Shown: positions 32,340-43,778, counted from the stretch's first letter. The stretch is 64,000 nucleotides of DNA from Mantamonas sphyraenae (GCA_026936335.1 JAPMXV010000023.1:124001-188000), one strand, 5' to 3'. Numbers and translations: made by a program. The notes: generated by a model from the sequence alone, not told the origin.

Positions 32340-32792
32340 TCAACGGCGCCAAAAGGTCTGCCACAGCCAGTGGACGATGCCGGCGGTAATGTTGAGGAGG
32401 ATAAAGCCCACCCAAAGCTGATAGAGCCAAATGTTTTGCGGATCGGTGCCCAGGAGCAGAAGTAGCTGCTGGAGGGTTTGGAGGGGCGCCACGCAGTCGA
32501 TCAGCGACGTGGTTTGCCCACACACACGCGTGACGACGGCGCCGCCGAGGCTGGCAATGCCAAAGCTCACCACAGCCACAAACACCAGGGTGTAGATGAG
32601 GCGAGGCAGGGAGACGTGAGTGGTGGGTTCGTTCGTGGAGTGTTGGGGCTGAGGTGTCTGGTGGGGCGGAGGCTGTTGTTGCGGCACTGCAGGGGCAGCC
32701 GTAGAGGCGTCGAGAGAAGCCAAGCGGGCACGAAGGAGGGCGTTTTCCTGACGCAGACGCAACACTTCTGCGTCGTCGTCGTTGCCAGCCAT
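32340..32792 (-). CDS. Small membrane protein with coiled-coil N terminus, unknown
   Basis: 150 aa from ATG 32792 (M-A-G-N-D-D-D-A-E-V). A short leucine-zipper-like helix (L-R-L-R-Q-E-N-A-L-L-R-A-R-L) is followed by a Pro/Gln linker and two hydrophobic helices: L-I-Y-T-L-V-F-V-A-V-V-S-F-G-I-A and L-W-V-G-F-I-L-L-N-I-T-A-G-I-V. Two Cys lie between the helices. The tail is W-R-R. I do not recognise the family; a tail-anchored or two-pass organelle membrane protein is plausible. It is head-to-head with the C9orf85-like gene at 32899, and its stop lies 25 bp from the GH18 stop. Confidence 0.6.
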   Translation of the reverse strand: MAGNDDDAEVLRLRQENALLRARLASLDASTAAPAVPQQQPPPHQTPQPQHSTNEPTTHVSLPRLIYTLVFVAVVSFGIASLGGAVVTRVCGQTTSLIDCVAPLQTLQQLLLLLGTDPQNIWLYQLWVGFILLNITAGIVHWLWQTFWRR

Positions 32793-32898
32793 GGTGGGCA
32801 ATGTGGGGGGAGGGGGGATGGGGGTGGGGACAGGAGAGAGAGATGGCGTGCTGGGGAGAGAGCGACGAGGCCGCCACCGCAACACCAACAGCAAAACC

Positions 32899-33752
32899 AT
32901 GTCAGGGGGAGCCAAGAAGAAGCAAAACTCGCATCGTCCGGCTCACCAGAACAAGACGGCGTTCAAGCACAACAAGAACTCGAAAAAGACAAAGAAGATC
33001 TTGGAAATGCCCATCACCGGGGTGTGCAGCAAATGCTACGAGGTGCTGACCTGGAGGAAACAATACCGCAAATACAAGCCACTCAAGGCACCGGGAAAAT
33101 GGTACGTGGGACAAACAGGCGTGTGCAATGGCATGGGCTGCACTACAGGCGCCCAGAGACGCATGTGTGGCTGACACACTCGAATTCCGTTGGTCAGCGC
33201 AGCAGCAAATGCTTGAGGCGCAACCTGAAGGTGTCCTACTTTACGTGTTGCAAGGACTGTGCCACTCAGGGCAAGGAGAAGCTGTGTCAAAAGTGTCTGA
33301 AGCCCACAGGCGGGTTCGATCCGGGGTAAGTGGTCCGCGTGCGCTGGACGGAAATCCGCGTGCGCCGCTGACGCCCATTGGGACATGGTTGACCGCACCC
33401 ACCACCATCATCGTCACCACACAGGGAACAAACGGCCATCGAGCGCAACAACGACAACACAAAGTTTGAGGCGACGCTGCAGGGGCTCAGCGAACGCGAA
33501 CGGCGCAGCGCTCTGCGGGCTCTCGAGAAGGGCACGCTCGTCGTGCACGCCAAGGATGGCAGCACTGTGTATAAAGGGAACCATGTGGATGACGGCGAAG
33601 AGGAGGAAGAGGAGGATGGGGAGGAAGAGGAGGATGAGGAGGATGAGGAGGATGGGGAGGATGAAGAGGATGGGGAGGACGAGGAAGAGGCAGAGGAGGT
33701 CGAGGTGCTTGTGGGGGACGAAGAGGACCAGCAGATAGCAATCGAGCCGTGA
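32899..33752 (+). CDS. C9orf85-like zinc-ribbon protein
   Basis: Exons 32899..33101, 33206..33325 and 33425..33752, 216 aa; junctions P-G-K-C-K-C-L and D-P-G-E-Q-T are in frame. The basic N terminus (K-H-N-K-N-S-K-K-T-K-K), the motif C-S-K-C-Y-E-V-L-T-W-R-K-Q-Y-R-K-Y-K-P-L, and the later pairs C-K-C-L and C-C-K-D-C-A, L-C-Q-K-C match the small conserved eukaryotic family of human C9orf85. The four Cys pairs probably bind zinc. The C-terminal tail (nt 33590-33720) is nearly pure Glu/Asp and is longer than in animal members. Molecular function is not established in the family. Confidence 0.82.
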
Positions 33753-33785
33753 TATGGACATGGAGTGTACTAAACAAGGTGTTGG

Positions 33786-35007
33786 TCAGCTATCTTGATA
33801 CCGGGAGCGCCGTGAGCGTGTGCTGCGACGCGTTCCTGATTGGTTTTGCTGCGTTTCGCTGCTGTTCTGCCGTGACGAACGTGTGCTCGAGCGAGAGCTT
33901 GTGGTGCGTGTGCGGCGCGCTTGGCCATTGCGGCTGTTGCTGTTGTTGCTGTTGTTCCTCCGATTGCTGCTGCTACGGGTGTTGCTGCTGCTCTGCTGCA
34001 CTTCGTCTGCAGGCACTTCCGTCCTGCACAGCGGGCACGTGTTGTTCTCACTGAGCCACGGCGTGATACACTCTTCGTGGTACACATGCTTGCAAGGCAG
34101 CTGTCCCACATTCTCGCCATCCTGAAACTCCTCTTGGCACACCGCACAGGGCAGATCTGCAACGGGGGGGGAGAACAAGACAAAATCCGCGTGAGCAACC
34201 GACCGAAGGGCATCCAGGAAATTTGCGAGCCAGAAATCAGGAACTGCGCCTTTCAGGCACACGCAGTGCGGGAAACACTCACCTTGCATGCTCCTCTTGT
34301 CAAACGCAACCATGGGCATCTTCTTGAGCCACTCCTTGGCCGTGGGCTTTGTCTGTGGCTGGCCCTGCAGCTGCTCGAGCAATCCGTCCCATTCCTGCTG
34401 GTTGCCCGAGAACACATCCCCTGGGTTCGTCGTCAACATGTGCTGTGTTATGTGCGCGAGGATGTCACCGAAAGCCGACATCGGGTTCTCTCTGTGCGTG
34501 TGTGCCAGCGTGTGCGCATGTGTCAGTTTGTGGGGCGTGGGGGCCAGGTGAGTGATGCGCGCTTCCATTCCGGCTCGAAACACTGCACGGGCTACGGCGC
34601 GAGACATACAGTTGTGAACCGCCTGACTGGGTCGGCGTTGTGGCAAATGCAACCTGAACACGCCCTCCGCGGAAACGGTTGTGCATGTACGTGTGCACCA
34701 GGTCCATAAACAAGCGTTGTTGGCTGAACAGATTCTGGTTGGCTCGTTCCTCATCCATTTGTTCGTCTGTGAGATCCTCGTCGTCGTCCACGATGAACCC
34801 ATCGTCGTCGTCGTCCTCGTCTTCGTATGCGTACTCCTCATAGTCGTCCACGTTGAACCCATCGTCCTCCATGATCTCCAGGAAATCCCCTCCGCACTCT
34901 GGGCACACCATATCCGTCTGCGTGGTGTCGGCGTCCACCACGCTCCTGCACGTGTGGCACCACACCTCACCGTCGTCCATGTGTTCCACGGTCACCTGGA
35001 TATCCAT
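33786..35007 (-). CDS. RING-H2 E3 ubiquitin ligase, RNF126/RNF115-like
   Basis: Exons complement(34610..35007), (34283..34491) and (33786..34156), 325 aa. An N-terminal zinc finger (W-C-H-T-C and V-C-P-E-C) matches the ubiquitin-binding BCA2-type finger of RNF126/RNF115, followed by an acidic region. The RING-H2 domain reads C-A-V-C-Q-E-E-F ... C-K-H-V-Y-H-E-E-C-I ... C-P-L-C, with the last Cys pair 15 residues from the start of a Ser/Arg/Asn-rich tail. RNF126 works with BAG6 in cytosolic quality control and receptor sorting. The start is ATG 35007; an in-frame TTG at 35019 is not used. Confidence 0.85.
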
Positions 35008-35072
35008 GCGAGTGGGCAAGGGAGGTGTTTACTTGTGTCCGCGGGCGCCCGGCGTCTCGAGAGATCCAACAA

Positions 35073-37565
35073 TCACCGTCGCCTGTGGTCTTTCATCCAG
35101 CGGTTCTCATGCGGATAGTCCTCGTCCAGAACCGAACGCTTGCCAATGGTCCAGGGCTCGGCGGTGTGCAGAATGCGCAAACGGCGCCTGTCCTTCGTGA
35201 ACAGCCAGCCGGTGTCGCCCGCGTACGCAAGGTGCTTGGGGGCCACATCCTTGTTGGTGGCATACAGCGACAGGGTTGCCAAACGAGGCAGCATTTCGTT
35301 GTTGTCCATCCACACGAGCGCCGACTCGTCCAGATCGTGCAGGTAGGACAGGTTGAGTTCTTGCAGCTGCACAAAGCCACCCATGCACAGGGAGGACTGC
35401 AAGCCCTCGTTGCTCATCAGCATGCAGCCACTGATGTCCAGCTCGAGCAGACACGGCGAGAACGCAAGCGTGTACAACGTCATTTCGCTCACCATTGTCT
35501 GCGACAGATTGATGGCACAGATGCCCTCAATTGTGGCCAGCTGAGCCACACCCACGTCGGTCAGCTGCGTGCATGCCTTGAGTGACACTTTGCGCAACGG
35601 GGCCTGGTTGACCTCGAGCGCCGCTTCCAGCGTGGCGTCGTCCAAGGTGTCGTTGCCTGCGAGACGCAGCAGTTTCAGCTGGAGGCAGCGGCTGAGGATG
35701 CTGCCCAGCACATTCTGTTGCTGGTTCTGCTGTGCAGACATGGCCAGATCGCACATCGACAGATCCAACTCCTCCAGCTTGGGACACAGCTCGCCGATGC
35801 GGCTGACCGAGGCCGCATCAAAGTAGCGCCCTGCGTGCAGATCCAGTTTCTGCAGACACCAGCCCGTCTTTTCCAGCAGATGCACCAGGCTGGAGCTGCA
35901 CACGGCTACGGCCTCATCCACATCTGTCAGAGGGCTGCACGGCGTCTTGATCCACTTGAGCTTTGACAGCACATGGATCTCCTCTTCCAGCCACGGGTTG
36001 TACCCGAGGCGCTCTTCGAGCTCGGCAAACTGCGGGTCCTTTTCAATGGAAGCCGGAGTCGACTCGTCGTATGCCATCAATGCAGGGGCGCACAGCGACA
36101 GCAGATGGCAGTTTGAGTCTGCAAGGATGTCCAGCACGGACACGTTGCAGAAAGGAGGCAGCACAAGGTGTTGCAGGCGTGACATGTTGCCCAGCTGCGG
36201 CGCAGGCTGGAACAGACCCAGGCATCGGCCAATGTCCAGCCTGCGTACGTTTCTCTTGTTTTCCAGGGCCTTGGTCAGGGTCGGATCGCCCACACCCAGC
36301 GGCGCGATGGCTAGGCGCAGACTGAGCAGCTCCTGGTCCTGGTCCAATGCGTCCAGGAATGTGGGCGACACAAATGACTTTTTCAGATCTGCTGCTGAAA
36401 AGGTGTCGTTGAGGAAGGCAGACACGTTGACGGTCAGACCAAAGTGCTCGAGAGTGGGTGCCACCATCATGGCCGCCTCTGCCACACGTTTCCAATCCTG
36501 CCAGTGGGCCACGTGGTTGATGTCCAGCCAGCGCAGCTTGTGCAAATCACCCAGGTACGTCCAATACTTGCTCAGCATCGCCTCGGTCTCGCCTTCGTCG
36601 CCATGGATGTCCTCAAACGGGAACAGCAGCGTTTCGTCGCCTGCAAACTCCTCCAAATTGCCCAGCGCTGCCTCCCACCCGGTTTCGTCGTCTGCCTTGA
36701 GACCGTATGTGCACTCGCGAAACCTTCCCACATCGTAGCGCGACACGTTTTCGTTCTGCTGCCAACCCAGCTTGCAGACGCGCAAGTGCGGGGTATCTTT
36801 CACCATGTCGACCTTGGAATACACGGCAGAGTGACGCGATTCGTCGAATGACAGTACGGGTGGTTCGTACTCCACGTGCTCGGTCGCCTTCAGGGTGTGC
36901 AGGTTCATGGCAATGATGGAGTTGCGGATGGAGATGCGTCGCAGCGACCGGCCGCGAATGGCCTTGTGAAGCACTTCCCATGAAGCATGTGGCGAGTTGA
37001 CCACATCCAAGCTTTCCAACTCTCGCAGCTGACGGATCATTTCCTTCACCGAGTTGCCCTGGCGCCGGTCAAAGCCACTCAGAGTCAGGTGACGCACGTC
37101 GCGAAAGTTTTCCACCGTCTCCATGATGTAGACGGGCAGGTAGCGAAAGTTGCGCAGCTCGAGCACGCTTACAGTCTTGCTGTCACCTGCACACTCGGTC
37201 ACCCACTGGATTTCGTTCCTGTAGGCGATGGCAGCGAGCAGATTTCGCGTCAACGACTCGACATCGCGTGTGCCTCCGCTCATGGAGCTGTTGTCAAAGC
37301 GCAGGCGACCCCACAGCGTCGACGTCGACGCATCCACAGCCAGTTTCCATTGTGAGCTCACCAGGCGTAGCCGCAGCCAGTCGGGGGTGTCCAGGAACGT
37401 CAGCACACGCTCTGCGAGCTCGGTGGGGATGGTGCCCAGGTCCAGCACAAACTCGTCGTCGTCTTCGTCGTCGTAGTACTCGTCGTCGACGGAGTACTCA
37501 CCCTCCTCCTCCTCCTCGTCGATGCTGTGATCGATTTCCTCAACGGGATCTGGCACTGGTTCCAT
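35073..37565 (-). CDS. F-box and leucine-rich-repeat protein
   Basis: 830 aa from ATG 37565, single exon. A very acidic N terminus (about 40 residues) precedes an F-box: I-P-T-E-L-A-E-R-V-L-T-F-L-D-T-P-D-W-L-R-L-R-L-V-S-x-x-W. The remaining ~700 residues contain degenerate leucine-rich repeats of the AMN1/FBXL type (L-E-E-L-D-L-S-M-C, L-K-L-L-R-L-A-G-N-D-T-L-D-D-A, L-L-E-L-D-I-S-G-C). F-box proteins recruit substrates to SCF (Skp1-Cul1) ubiquitin ligases through the repeats. The substrate cannot be inferred. A few coding bases remain between its stop and the RING gene start (65 bp gap). Confidence 0.78.
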   Translation of the reverse strand: MEPVPDPVEEIDHSIDEEEEEGEYSVDDEYYDDEDDDEFVLDLGTIPTELAERVLTFLDTPDWLRLRLVSSQWKLAVDASTSTLWGRLRFDNSSMSGGTRDVESLTRNLLAAIAYRNEIQWVTECAGDSKTVSVLELRNFRYLPVYIMETVENFRDVRHLTLSGFDRRQGNSVKEMIRQLRELESLDVVNSPHASWEVLHKAIRGRSLRRISIRNSIIAMNLHTLKATEHVEYEPPVLSFDESRHSAVYSKVDMVKDTPHLRVCKLGWQQNENVSRYDVGRFRECTYGLKADDETGWEAALGNLEEFAGDETLLFPFEDIHGDEGETEAMLSKYWTYLGDLHKLRWLDINHVAHWQDWKRVAEAAMMVAPTLEHFGLTVNVSAFLNDTFSAADLKKSFVSPTFLDALDQDQELLSLRLAIAPLGVGDPTLTKALENKRNVRRLDIGRCLGLFQPAPQLGNMSRLQHLVLPPFCNVSVLDILADSNCHLLSLCAPALMAYDESTPASIEKDPQFAELEERLGYNPWLEEEIHVLSKLKWIKTPCSPLTDVDEAVAVCSSSLVHLLEKTGWCLQKLDLHAGRYFDAASVSRIGELCPKLEELDLSMCDLAMSAQQNQQQNVLGSILSRCLQLKLLRLAGNDTLDDATLEAALEVNQAPLRKVSLKACTQLTDVGVAQLATIEGICAINLSQTMVSEMTLYTLAFSPCLLELDISGCMLMSNEGLQSSLCMGGFVQLQELNLSYLHDLDESALVWMDNNEMLPRLATLSLYATNKDVAPKHLAYAGDTGWLFTKDRRRLRILHTAEPWTIGKRSVLDEDYPHENRWMKDHRRR

Positions 37566-37837
37566 GGACGAATCTGGTTTGAGGTGCCAGGGGGGCCGCC
37601 ACTGGAGACAACCCTTTCTCAGAAACACCCGCTTCGGTTTTGGCCAACCAACACCGAACGGACAAGCGCACTTTGCAAACCCAAGAAAGCCTCAAAGACC
37701 TTTACACCCCACCACCCCTTGGCGGCGACACCAACCAACAGCATGGAAGAGAGCAGCGGCAGCAGCGACTCTTCTTCTTCCTCCTCCCACAAGTACCACC
37801 AGCGGAGACACGAGACCTATTGCCCACAGCAGGCAGG
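37566..37837. other. Divergent region between F-box/LRR gene and kinase
   Basis: 272 bp. It contains an ATG at 37743 that could start the kinase if a ~50-bp intron is used, with a Ser-rich peptide. No other feature seen. Confidence 0.4.
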
Positions 37838-38637
37838 ATGTTGGGATTTTCACAGGAGCATGCAGGGATGGCACTGCTAACAGGCGGACGGGGCGAGCAA
37901 ACCGAGCCCGAACGGGAGTCGCCGCCGATGCGGAATTCCTCGCAGGAGGCGCAGCTGGACGACGCGTCCACGCACAAGAATCGATACGTGCACTACAGCA
38001 AGCGAAAGTGGAGCGATGCGGAAGACCGGCCGTTTACGCGCAAGGAGGACACGGATCTGGGGTGGCGCAAGCAGCAGCGGACGATGGAGACGGACGACAA
38101 TGCTGAGGTGGCCGGCCGAAAAAAGTTGCCTCTCAGTGCCCAAGCGCTGCAACTGGGCCAGGACGACGCCATGGTGTGCCACAGCACAAGCAGCAGCCGC
38201 GCGAGTGGTGGCACTGGAACTGGCAGTGGTCGAGGTGGTAGCAGTAGCAGTAGCAGTGGTCGTAGGAGCAGCAACGAGATGATGATGGAGGTGGAGGAGG
38301 AGAACGTGGACGAATTGATGGCCCAGCTGCTGGACAGCCTGCACGAAGACGAACGCGTGCAGCTGCACCAACTGGAAGCCATTGGAGACGATGACACGGT
38401 GGCTGAGGGGTCGTTTGGCCATGTGCTTCAACGTACACTGTACAACGAAGCACACCCGGACGGAGTGCGTGTGGCGGTCAAGGTGATGCGTCTGGCAGAC
38501 GAACGCGCACCCACACGCACCGAAGTGCTGCAGTTTGCCAGAGAGGTACACATGCTGCAAAAGGCCCAACACGACCACGTCGTGCGCTTCTACGGGGCAG
38601 GAGCAGAGTGTGAGGAAGATGACGACGGCGACGAGGG

Positions 38638-38679
<42 letters not shown>

Positions 38680-39570
38680 TGACAATGACACACGACATCG
38701 CTGTGGTGGTGGACGTGAGGATTTGGACGACGACGATGATGATGACGGAGCACTGGAGGAGGAGGAGGAGGACGGGGAGGAGGAGGTAGACGAAGGCGAA
38801 CGAGTTACGAAGCGGCGTGGCAGGTACAGTTTGTTTCTGGTGACCGAACTGCTGGAATGTGGCGATCTGAGCATGCCCAGCGGATTGCACAGGGACGGCG
38901 CAGACGGTGCAAGCAATGCAGCAGCAGCAGCAGCAGCAGCAAACGGCACTATCTCCTGGGTCGTGGTGGGCTGATCTGCAGCATCGGCCTGGGTGTCGCC
39001 AACGCCCTCAACTGGCTCCATGAGTTGGGCATGGTGCACCACGACGTCAAGTGCAGCAATGTGCTGCTGGACCGCAACTTTGAACCGAGGCTGTGTGACT
39101 TTGGCCTGGCCAGCATGGCCGAGGAGCATGAGAAGCGCACTGTGGGCGCCGCACGGTACCTGGCACCAGAAATCAAGCGAGGCGAAGCGTTTGACGCAAA
39201 GGTCGACGTGTATGCCTTTGCCCTCATGCTGTGGGAGATGATTGCAGGCAGGCAGGCGTTTGCACAGTACGGCAACGACTCGTTGCGCGAGCTGGCTGCA
39301 CGCGTCGCCGACGTCGAGTCTCCCCTACGCGAGAGCCTGGATGGCTGGCAGTTCCACGACATGCCCGACGACCTGCTCCAGCTCATCCGTGACTGCTGGG
39401 CCGCACGCGGATGCGACAGACCCGCCATGTCCGAGGTTGTCGAACGCCTCGCCGCCATGGATTGCCAACCTGCAACCTCGGAAGACTGCAGCTGGCTTTG
39501 GGACCATCGGTTCATCCGTGACCTCACCGTTAGCACCAGCTACGACGATCTGGCAAACATCATCGAATGA
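37838..39570 (+). CDS. TKL-type protein kinase with acidic/poly-Ser insert; frame broken at a CAG repeat
   Basis: About 577 aa. The N-terminal ~170 residues are disordered. The kinase domain has a Gly loop E-G-S-F-G-H-V, the ATP Lys V-A-V-K-V-M, the catalytic loop H-H-D-V-K-C-S-N-V-L-L-D (HRD becomes HHD), C-D-F-G-L-A and L-A-P-E-I. Between N-lobe strands 4 and 5 there is a ~65-residue insert of poly-Ser and poly-Asp/Glu. The frame shifts by one base around the CAG/GCA repeat near 38920-38945: upstream of it the frame runs to G-D-L-S-M-P-S, downstream it resumes at L-I-C-S-I-G-L-G-V-A-N-A-L-N-W-L-H. No GT-AG intron restores it. An upstream ATG (37743) joined by a ~50-bp intron (GTACCA...GGCAG) is possible. 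Confidence 0.68.
38641..38676 (+). repeat. (AGC)12 microsatellite in the kinase insert
   Basis: Twelve AGC codons encoding poly-Ser, visible directly. Other Ser/Ala triplet runs occur at 15015-15060, 27221-27245, 38922-38943 and 44999-45024. Confidence 0.9.
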
Positions 39571-39693
39571 AGAACAAAATTGATTGCGCGCAAAGCTGCT
39601 GCAACGCGTTCAAACACCAGAAGGTCCATGTTGAGGCGCAAGAGCTGTGGAACGTGTTTCATTCTCCGTGAGAGGACATTCATTCAACACATC

Positions 39694-42600
39694 TCAGTGA
39701 CCCACGTGCAGGTGTGCCGTGGCGTGGTGACGTTGGCCATCCTTGGGCGACGTGCCATGCATGGTGCCCTGCAGGGCGCTGACGGTAGCCAGGTCCGACG
39801 AGGTGCGCTTGCGATTCGACTTGCGTCCTACAGACACGCTGGCCACTGCGCCAAAGCCTCCCATGCCGTCAACAGCAGCTGCGGCTGTGGGCGACTCGCC
39901 ACGCACGCTTTCTTCCCGCTCCTTGTCCAGCTTGAGCAGATCGGTGGCGCCAGAGAATTTGTCCAACTGTTGCAGCTCAAACTCCTTGAACTGCTCCAGG
40001 TCGTTCATCAGCAGGTCACGCGACCAGCGGCGTTGCTTGCGTACGTTGAAGCTCACCTTTGTGTCGCCGTCCTTCTTGGCCTGCTCTTCCTCTTCCTTGG
40101 TCTGCGTGATCTGCAGCATGATGTTCTTGTCCGAGTCGTGCAGGTCGCGCTGCACAAGGAAGATTTCGAGAATGAGGGCCACCACCAAGTTGACCACAAT
40201 CATGACCACAATGATGGTGAAAATGACAAAGAAGTACGACGCGTACGGGTTCGTGGCTTCCATGTGCGCGTACATCACGCCATGCCAATTGCTTGTCGTC
40301 AGCAGCTGGAACAGCACAATGTACGACGAGCCAATGTTGTCAAAGTTAAAGTCCTTGATGGACGAGGCGTACGTGCCCTGCGCAGCTGTGCGGTGCGCAA
40401 TCTTGGCATACGCGCCGCCAAACACCTCCATGCCGATGCCTGCGAAGAAATAGAAAATGATGATGATGAGGAAGCACATGGTGGTGAACGCAGGCACAAT
40501 GCGCACAAACGTGCTGATGAGCACGCGGAAGCGGCGGCCCGTGGCAAACACGCGCAGCGAACGGAAGCCGCGCACGAGCTTGAGCAAGCGGAAGACGACC
40601 ACCAGCCGTGCCGAGCCTGCGCCTTGGCCATTGGTGAGCACAAACGGGAGCACAAACGACACCCAGCTCATGACGACAATGAGGGCGTCAAACTGGTTCC
40701 AGCCGTCGCTGAAGTAACCGTGCAGGCCGAGGGCAATCAGCTTCAGGAACATTTCCAGCGTAAAGAGGCACAGGATGATGAGGTCAAACGTGTCCAGCAC
40801 CGCCTCTTCTTGTGCGCTGATGCCGTACCGGTACAGGCAGAGCACGATGGTGTTTACAAGGATGAGGACAAGCACACCTGTGGTGAAGGCAGAGTGCGTG
40901 GTGATCTTCTGAAACGTGTCGCGATGCAGGTTCTCGTTGCACCACTTGCGCCAAGTGGCCGGGAAGAAGAGGTCGATGTCGGTGAGCTTGGTGAAGCGCA
41001 GGAGCATGAGGTCACAAAACTCAAAGAATTCGAGGACGTCAATGGTGCCGCTGTTGTCCGTGTCCAGGGTCTCGAACAGCAGGCGGATCTGCCGAGGCAA
41101 GATGTCTGGCTTGAGCTTGATCATGAGGCTCTCCCACACCTCGAGGGTGACGTAGCCCTTGCCCTCGTCGAGGGTGTGGAAGGCGGCCATGAGTGCGCGG
41201 CGTTCCTTGACGCGGTCGTGGAGGACCTGACGCTGCATCTGGACCTTGTAGGCGTCGTAAACGACGGCAATGAGCACAGAGAGACCGATGTACAGGCCGA
41301 TGACGATGAAGATGATGAAAAACAGGGAGTAGGCCGGGGACTGGCGATAGGCCGGCACCATGACGCCTGGGTAGTTTTCGGTGGTGATGAGCGCAAACAG
41401 GGCGAGGAGAGCAGAGGGAAAGTCGTCAAAGTTTTCGATGGCGACGCTGCCGTCCGGGTTGCGGTAAACGCCTGCAAAGAGCTGGACGCCGGCGATGGCA
41501 AAGACGATGAGGAGGCCGAGGATGACGCCGGCCATCTCGGCAATGTTGGGCACGGTCTTGACAAAGGTGTTGAGCACGTTGCGCATCTTGTGGTGAAAGA
41601 TGAGGAGGAGCAAGCCGCGGAGCGGGCGTGTGATGTGCACGGTGGCGAAGCCCGAGGCGCCGTAGATGATGGTGTCGATGAGGAGGACGAGGGTAAAGAT
41701 GAGTTGGAAGTAGTTGCGCTTCTTTTTGAAGAAGTACTTGGGCCCCATCTGGTAGAAGTTCATGGCAAAGTCTGTCAGTTCGACGACGATGCAGCACCAT
41801 TCGATGATGTAGGCAATCATCTCGTAGGGAGATGTGTTTGTGGACCGGAGGGCGGAGGAAGGCGACTCGAGGACAATGACACACATGTGGAGGAGGACGG
41901 CCAGGTAGAGGAGTCCGCGCCACTGGTCGCTGAACATAAAGTTGTACACGCGGAGAGGCCACTTGGAGAGACGGTGAGATTTGACGGTACGGCCATTGAT
42001 GGCTTCGTTGATGTAATGTGTGGCACGGTCGAGGCGCTGCTCGGCCGTCTTGGGCTGCGACTTTGTGTGAAGCCAGAAGCCTCCCTTGTCCTTCTTCTTC
42101 TTCATTGGAGTGGCACCATCGAGGGAGCCTGCTGCGTCGGCCATCTCTGCGTCCTTCTTGGCCGAGGTTTCGTCTGGAGGAGGAGTTGTGTCATGTGCAT
42201 GGGGGGGCGGTGGGTTGCACGGGGGAACGAGGGGGCATCAGTGTCAGAAGTGGGTGTGTGTGGGAGCACGGCAGACGGGGGAACGGGGTGAGAGGGACGT
42301 CGAGGGATCGGCAGGCAGGAGGGGTGGACATACGCTGGACAATGAGGCGATCGAGGTCATGGGCACTGGACTTTTTCGAGCCTCGGAGGTACTGGTCGAG
42401 GGCGACGTTGTCGGCCTGCTGGACAATGTTGCCGACAAGGCCGACTGTGGGAGACGGGAGGGATGGACGGGTTGGGTACAGGAGCAGTGTGTGAGCAGAC
42501 TGGATAGGGAGGAAATGGGAGGTGGGCGCTTGACGGGCGGGGAGGAAAAGTGCGCTTTTTCACAAAAACATGCGTCGGCTCACAGGCGTGCAATTTCGGG

Positions 42601-43778
42601 ACGTGTGTGCAAGGGTAGACAGGGAGAGGAGGCAAGGGGAAAAGGGCCAAGGGACGTCAGGGCAGAGGGTGGCCCAGGGACGACATGTGGGAGGTGGCAG
42701 ATGCGCAGGGATGGGAAATGGGAAGCGAAGGAAGCGAAGGCGAGGAGGCGGTTGAGAAATGAAACGGTGGAGTTGGGAAATCCGAGCCAAGAAAGGCAAA
42801 CGGCGGCTCAAGGCAAGGCCAAAGCAAGTTGCGGGCGAGAGGAGGGCACTTACGTCCTTGGAGGGCCATGGCAACCTCGTTCTTGTTGCGGAGAAAGAGG
42901 GGCTGGTGTGGTTCGGCCTGTGTGGAGCCGCCGGAACGTCGCTTGACCTTGTTCATGGCGCCCTTGAGAGCCTTGGTGGCCTTGTTTCCCTTGTTTTCCT
43001 TCTTCTTGTGCTCTTTGCTGAGGTCACCGAGACGCATGACACGATCGAGCTCAGGGTTCTTGCGAGCGGCACTGCCTCCGCGCAAGGAGGACTTCAGTTC
43101 CATGGCCTGTGCGACGGTGCTGTCGGTGCGCTCCAAACTCGCACCGGAAGGGAAGCGCACATTGCGCGCCGACTTGCGGCGTACAGGTTGTGGCACGGCA
43201 GCATCGGTGGCCTTTGTGGCAGATGCGTCGCCCTCAGCTGCGTCTGTGTCCATATTGTCGTCGCCCTGCGGCTCGTTCGAGTCGGCGTGGGGTCCTGCGA
43301 GGATTCCGGGATTTGCCTCCCGCTCGTCTTTGTCTTCTTCAGCGTCGGCTTCGTCGTCCTCCTCCTCTTCCTGCTGTGCTGCCTGATGGCCACTGAGCTG
43401 GTTATCGCTGTCGTTGCTGCCGTCGCTATCGTCGTCGTCGTCGTCGTCGTCGTCGTCTTCGTCGGCGAGCTGTTGCTCCTCGACTCCGTCGTCGACGGCC
43501 GGTGTCTGCGACTGGTCGTCGCTCTCAGCGTCAACACCGGTGTCTGCAGCGTCGCTGGCGTCTGCTGCGTCTGCGGCTTGCATTTGCATAGCCACTGCGT
43601 CGGTGTTGGTGTTGGTTGTGTCTTCCAAAGCAATCTCTTCGGCGTCGATGCTGGCGTTGCTCGTGCGCGAGCCGCGGCGATTGAGCGCGCCACGCAGACC
43701 CTGGCTACCGTGGCGAACGGCAGACTGGGCTTTACGGATGACGGCTGTCTTTTCCGGAGTACTTCCTGTGTCAGACAT
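39694..43778 (-). CDS. TPC1: Two-pore channel (TPC) with EF-hand and long acidic N terminus
   Basis: Exons complement(42854..43778), (42334..42444) and (39694..42173), 1171 aa; both junctions are phase 1 (G-L-V-G-N-I-V and I-V-Q-H-E-T-S-A). Residues 1-355 are disordered with Asp/Glu runs and R-R-K-S/S-L-R phospho-like sites. Two six-helix channel domains follow; the pore segments are L-I-T-T-E-N-Y-P-G-V-M (~residue 609) and L-L-T-T-S-N-W-H-G-V-M (~967). The voltage-sensor-like helix is R-L-V-V-V-F-R-L-L-K-L-V-R-G-F-R. Between the domains an EF-hand loop D-T-D-N-S-G-T-I-D-V-L-E (~715) resembles plant TPC1, unlike animal TPC1-3. TPCs are calcium/sodium channels of vacuole or endolysosome. The long N-terminal exons are separated by a 409-bp intron and easily annotated as a separate gene. 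Confidence 0.88.

Noticed and set aside
33305-33330. tRNA-like B box GGTTCGATCC
   Set aside because: Lies inside the end of a C9orf85-like exon; no A box or cloverleaf around it.
39580-42291. 903-codon plus-strand ORF
   Set aside because: Exact antisense of the TPC coding exon; the TPC frame carries channel and EF-hand motifs, the antisense shows none.
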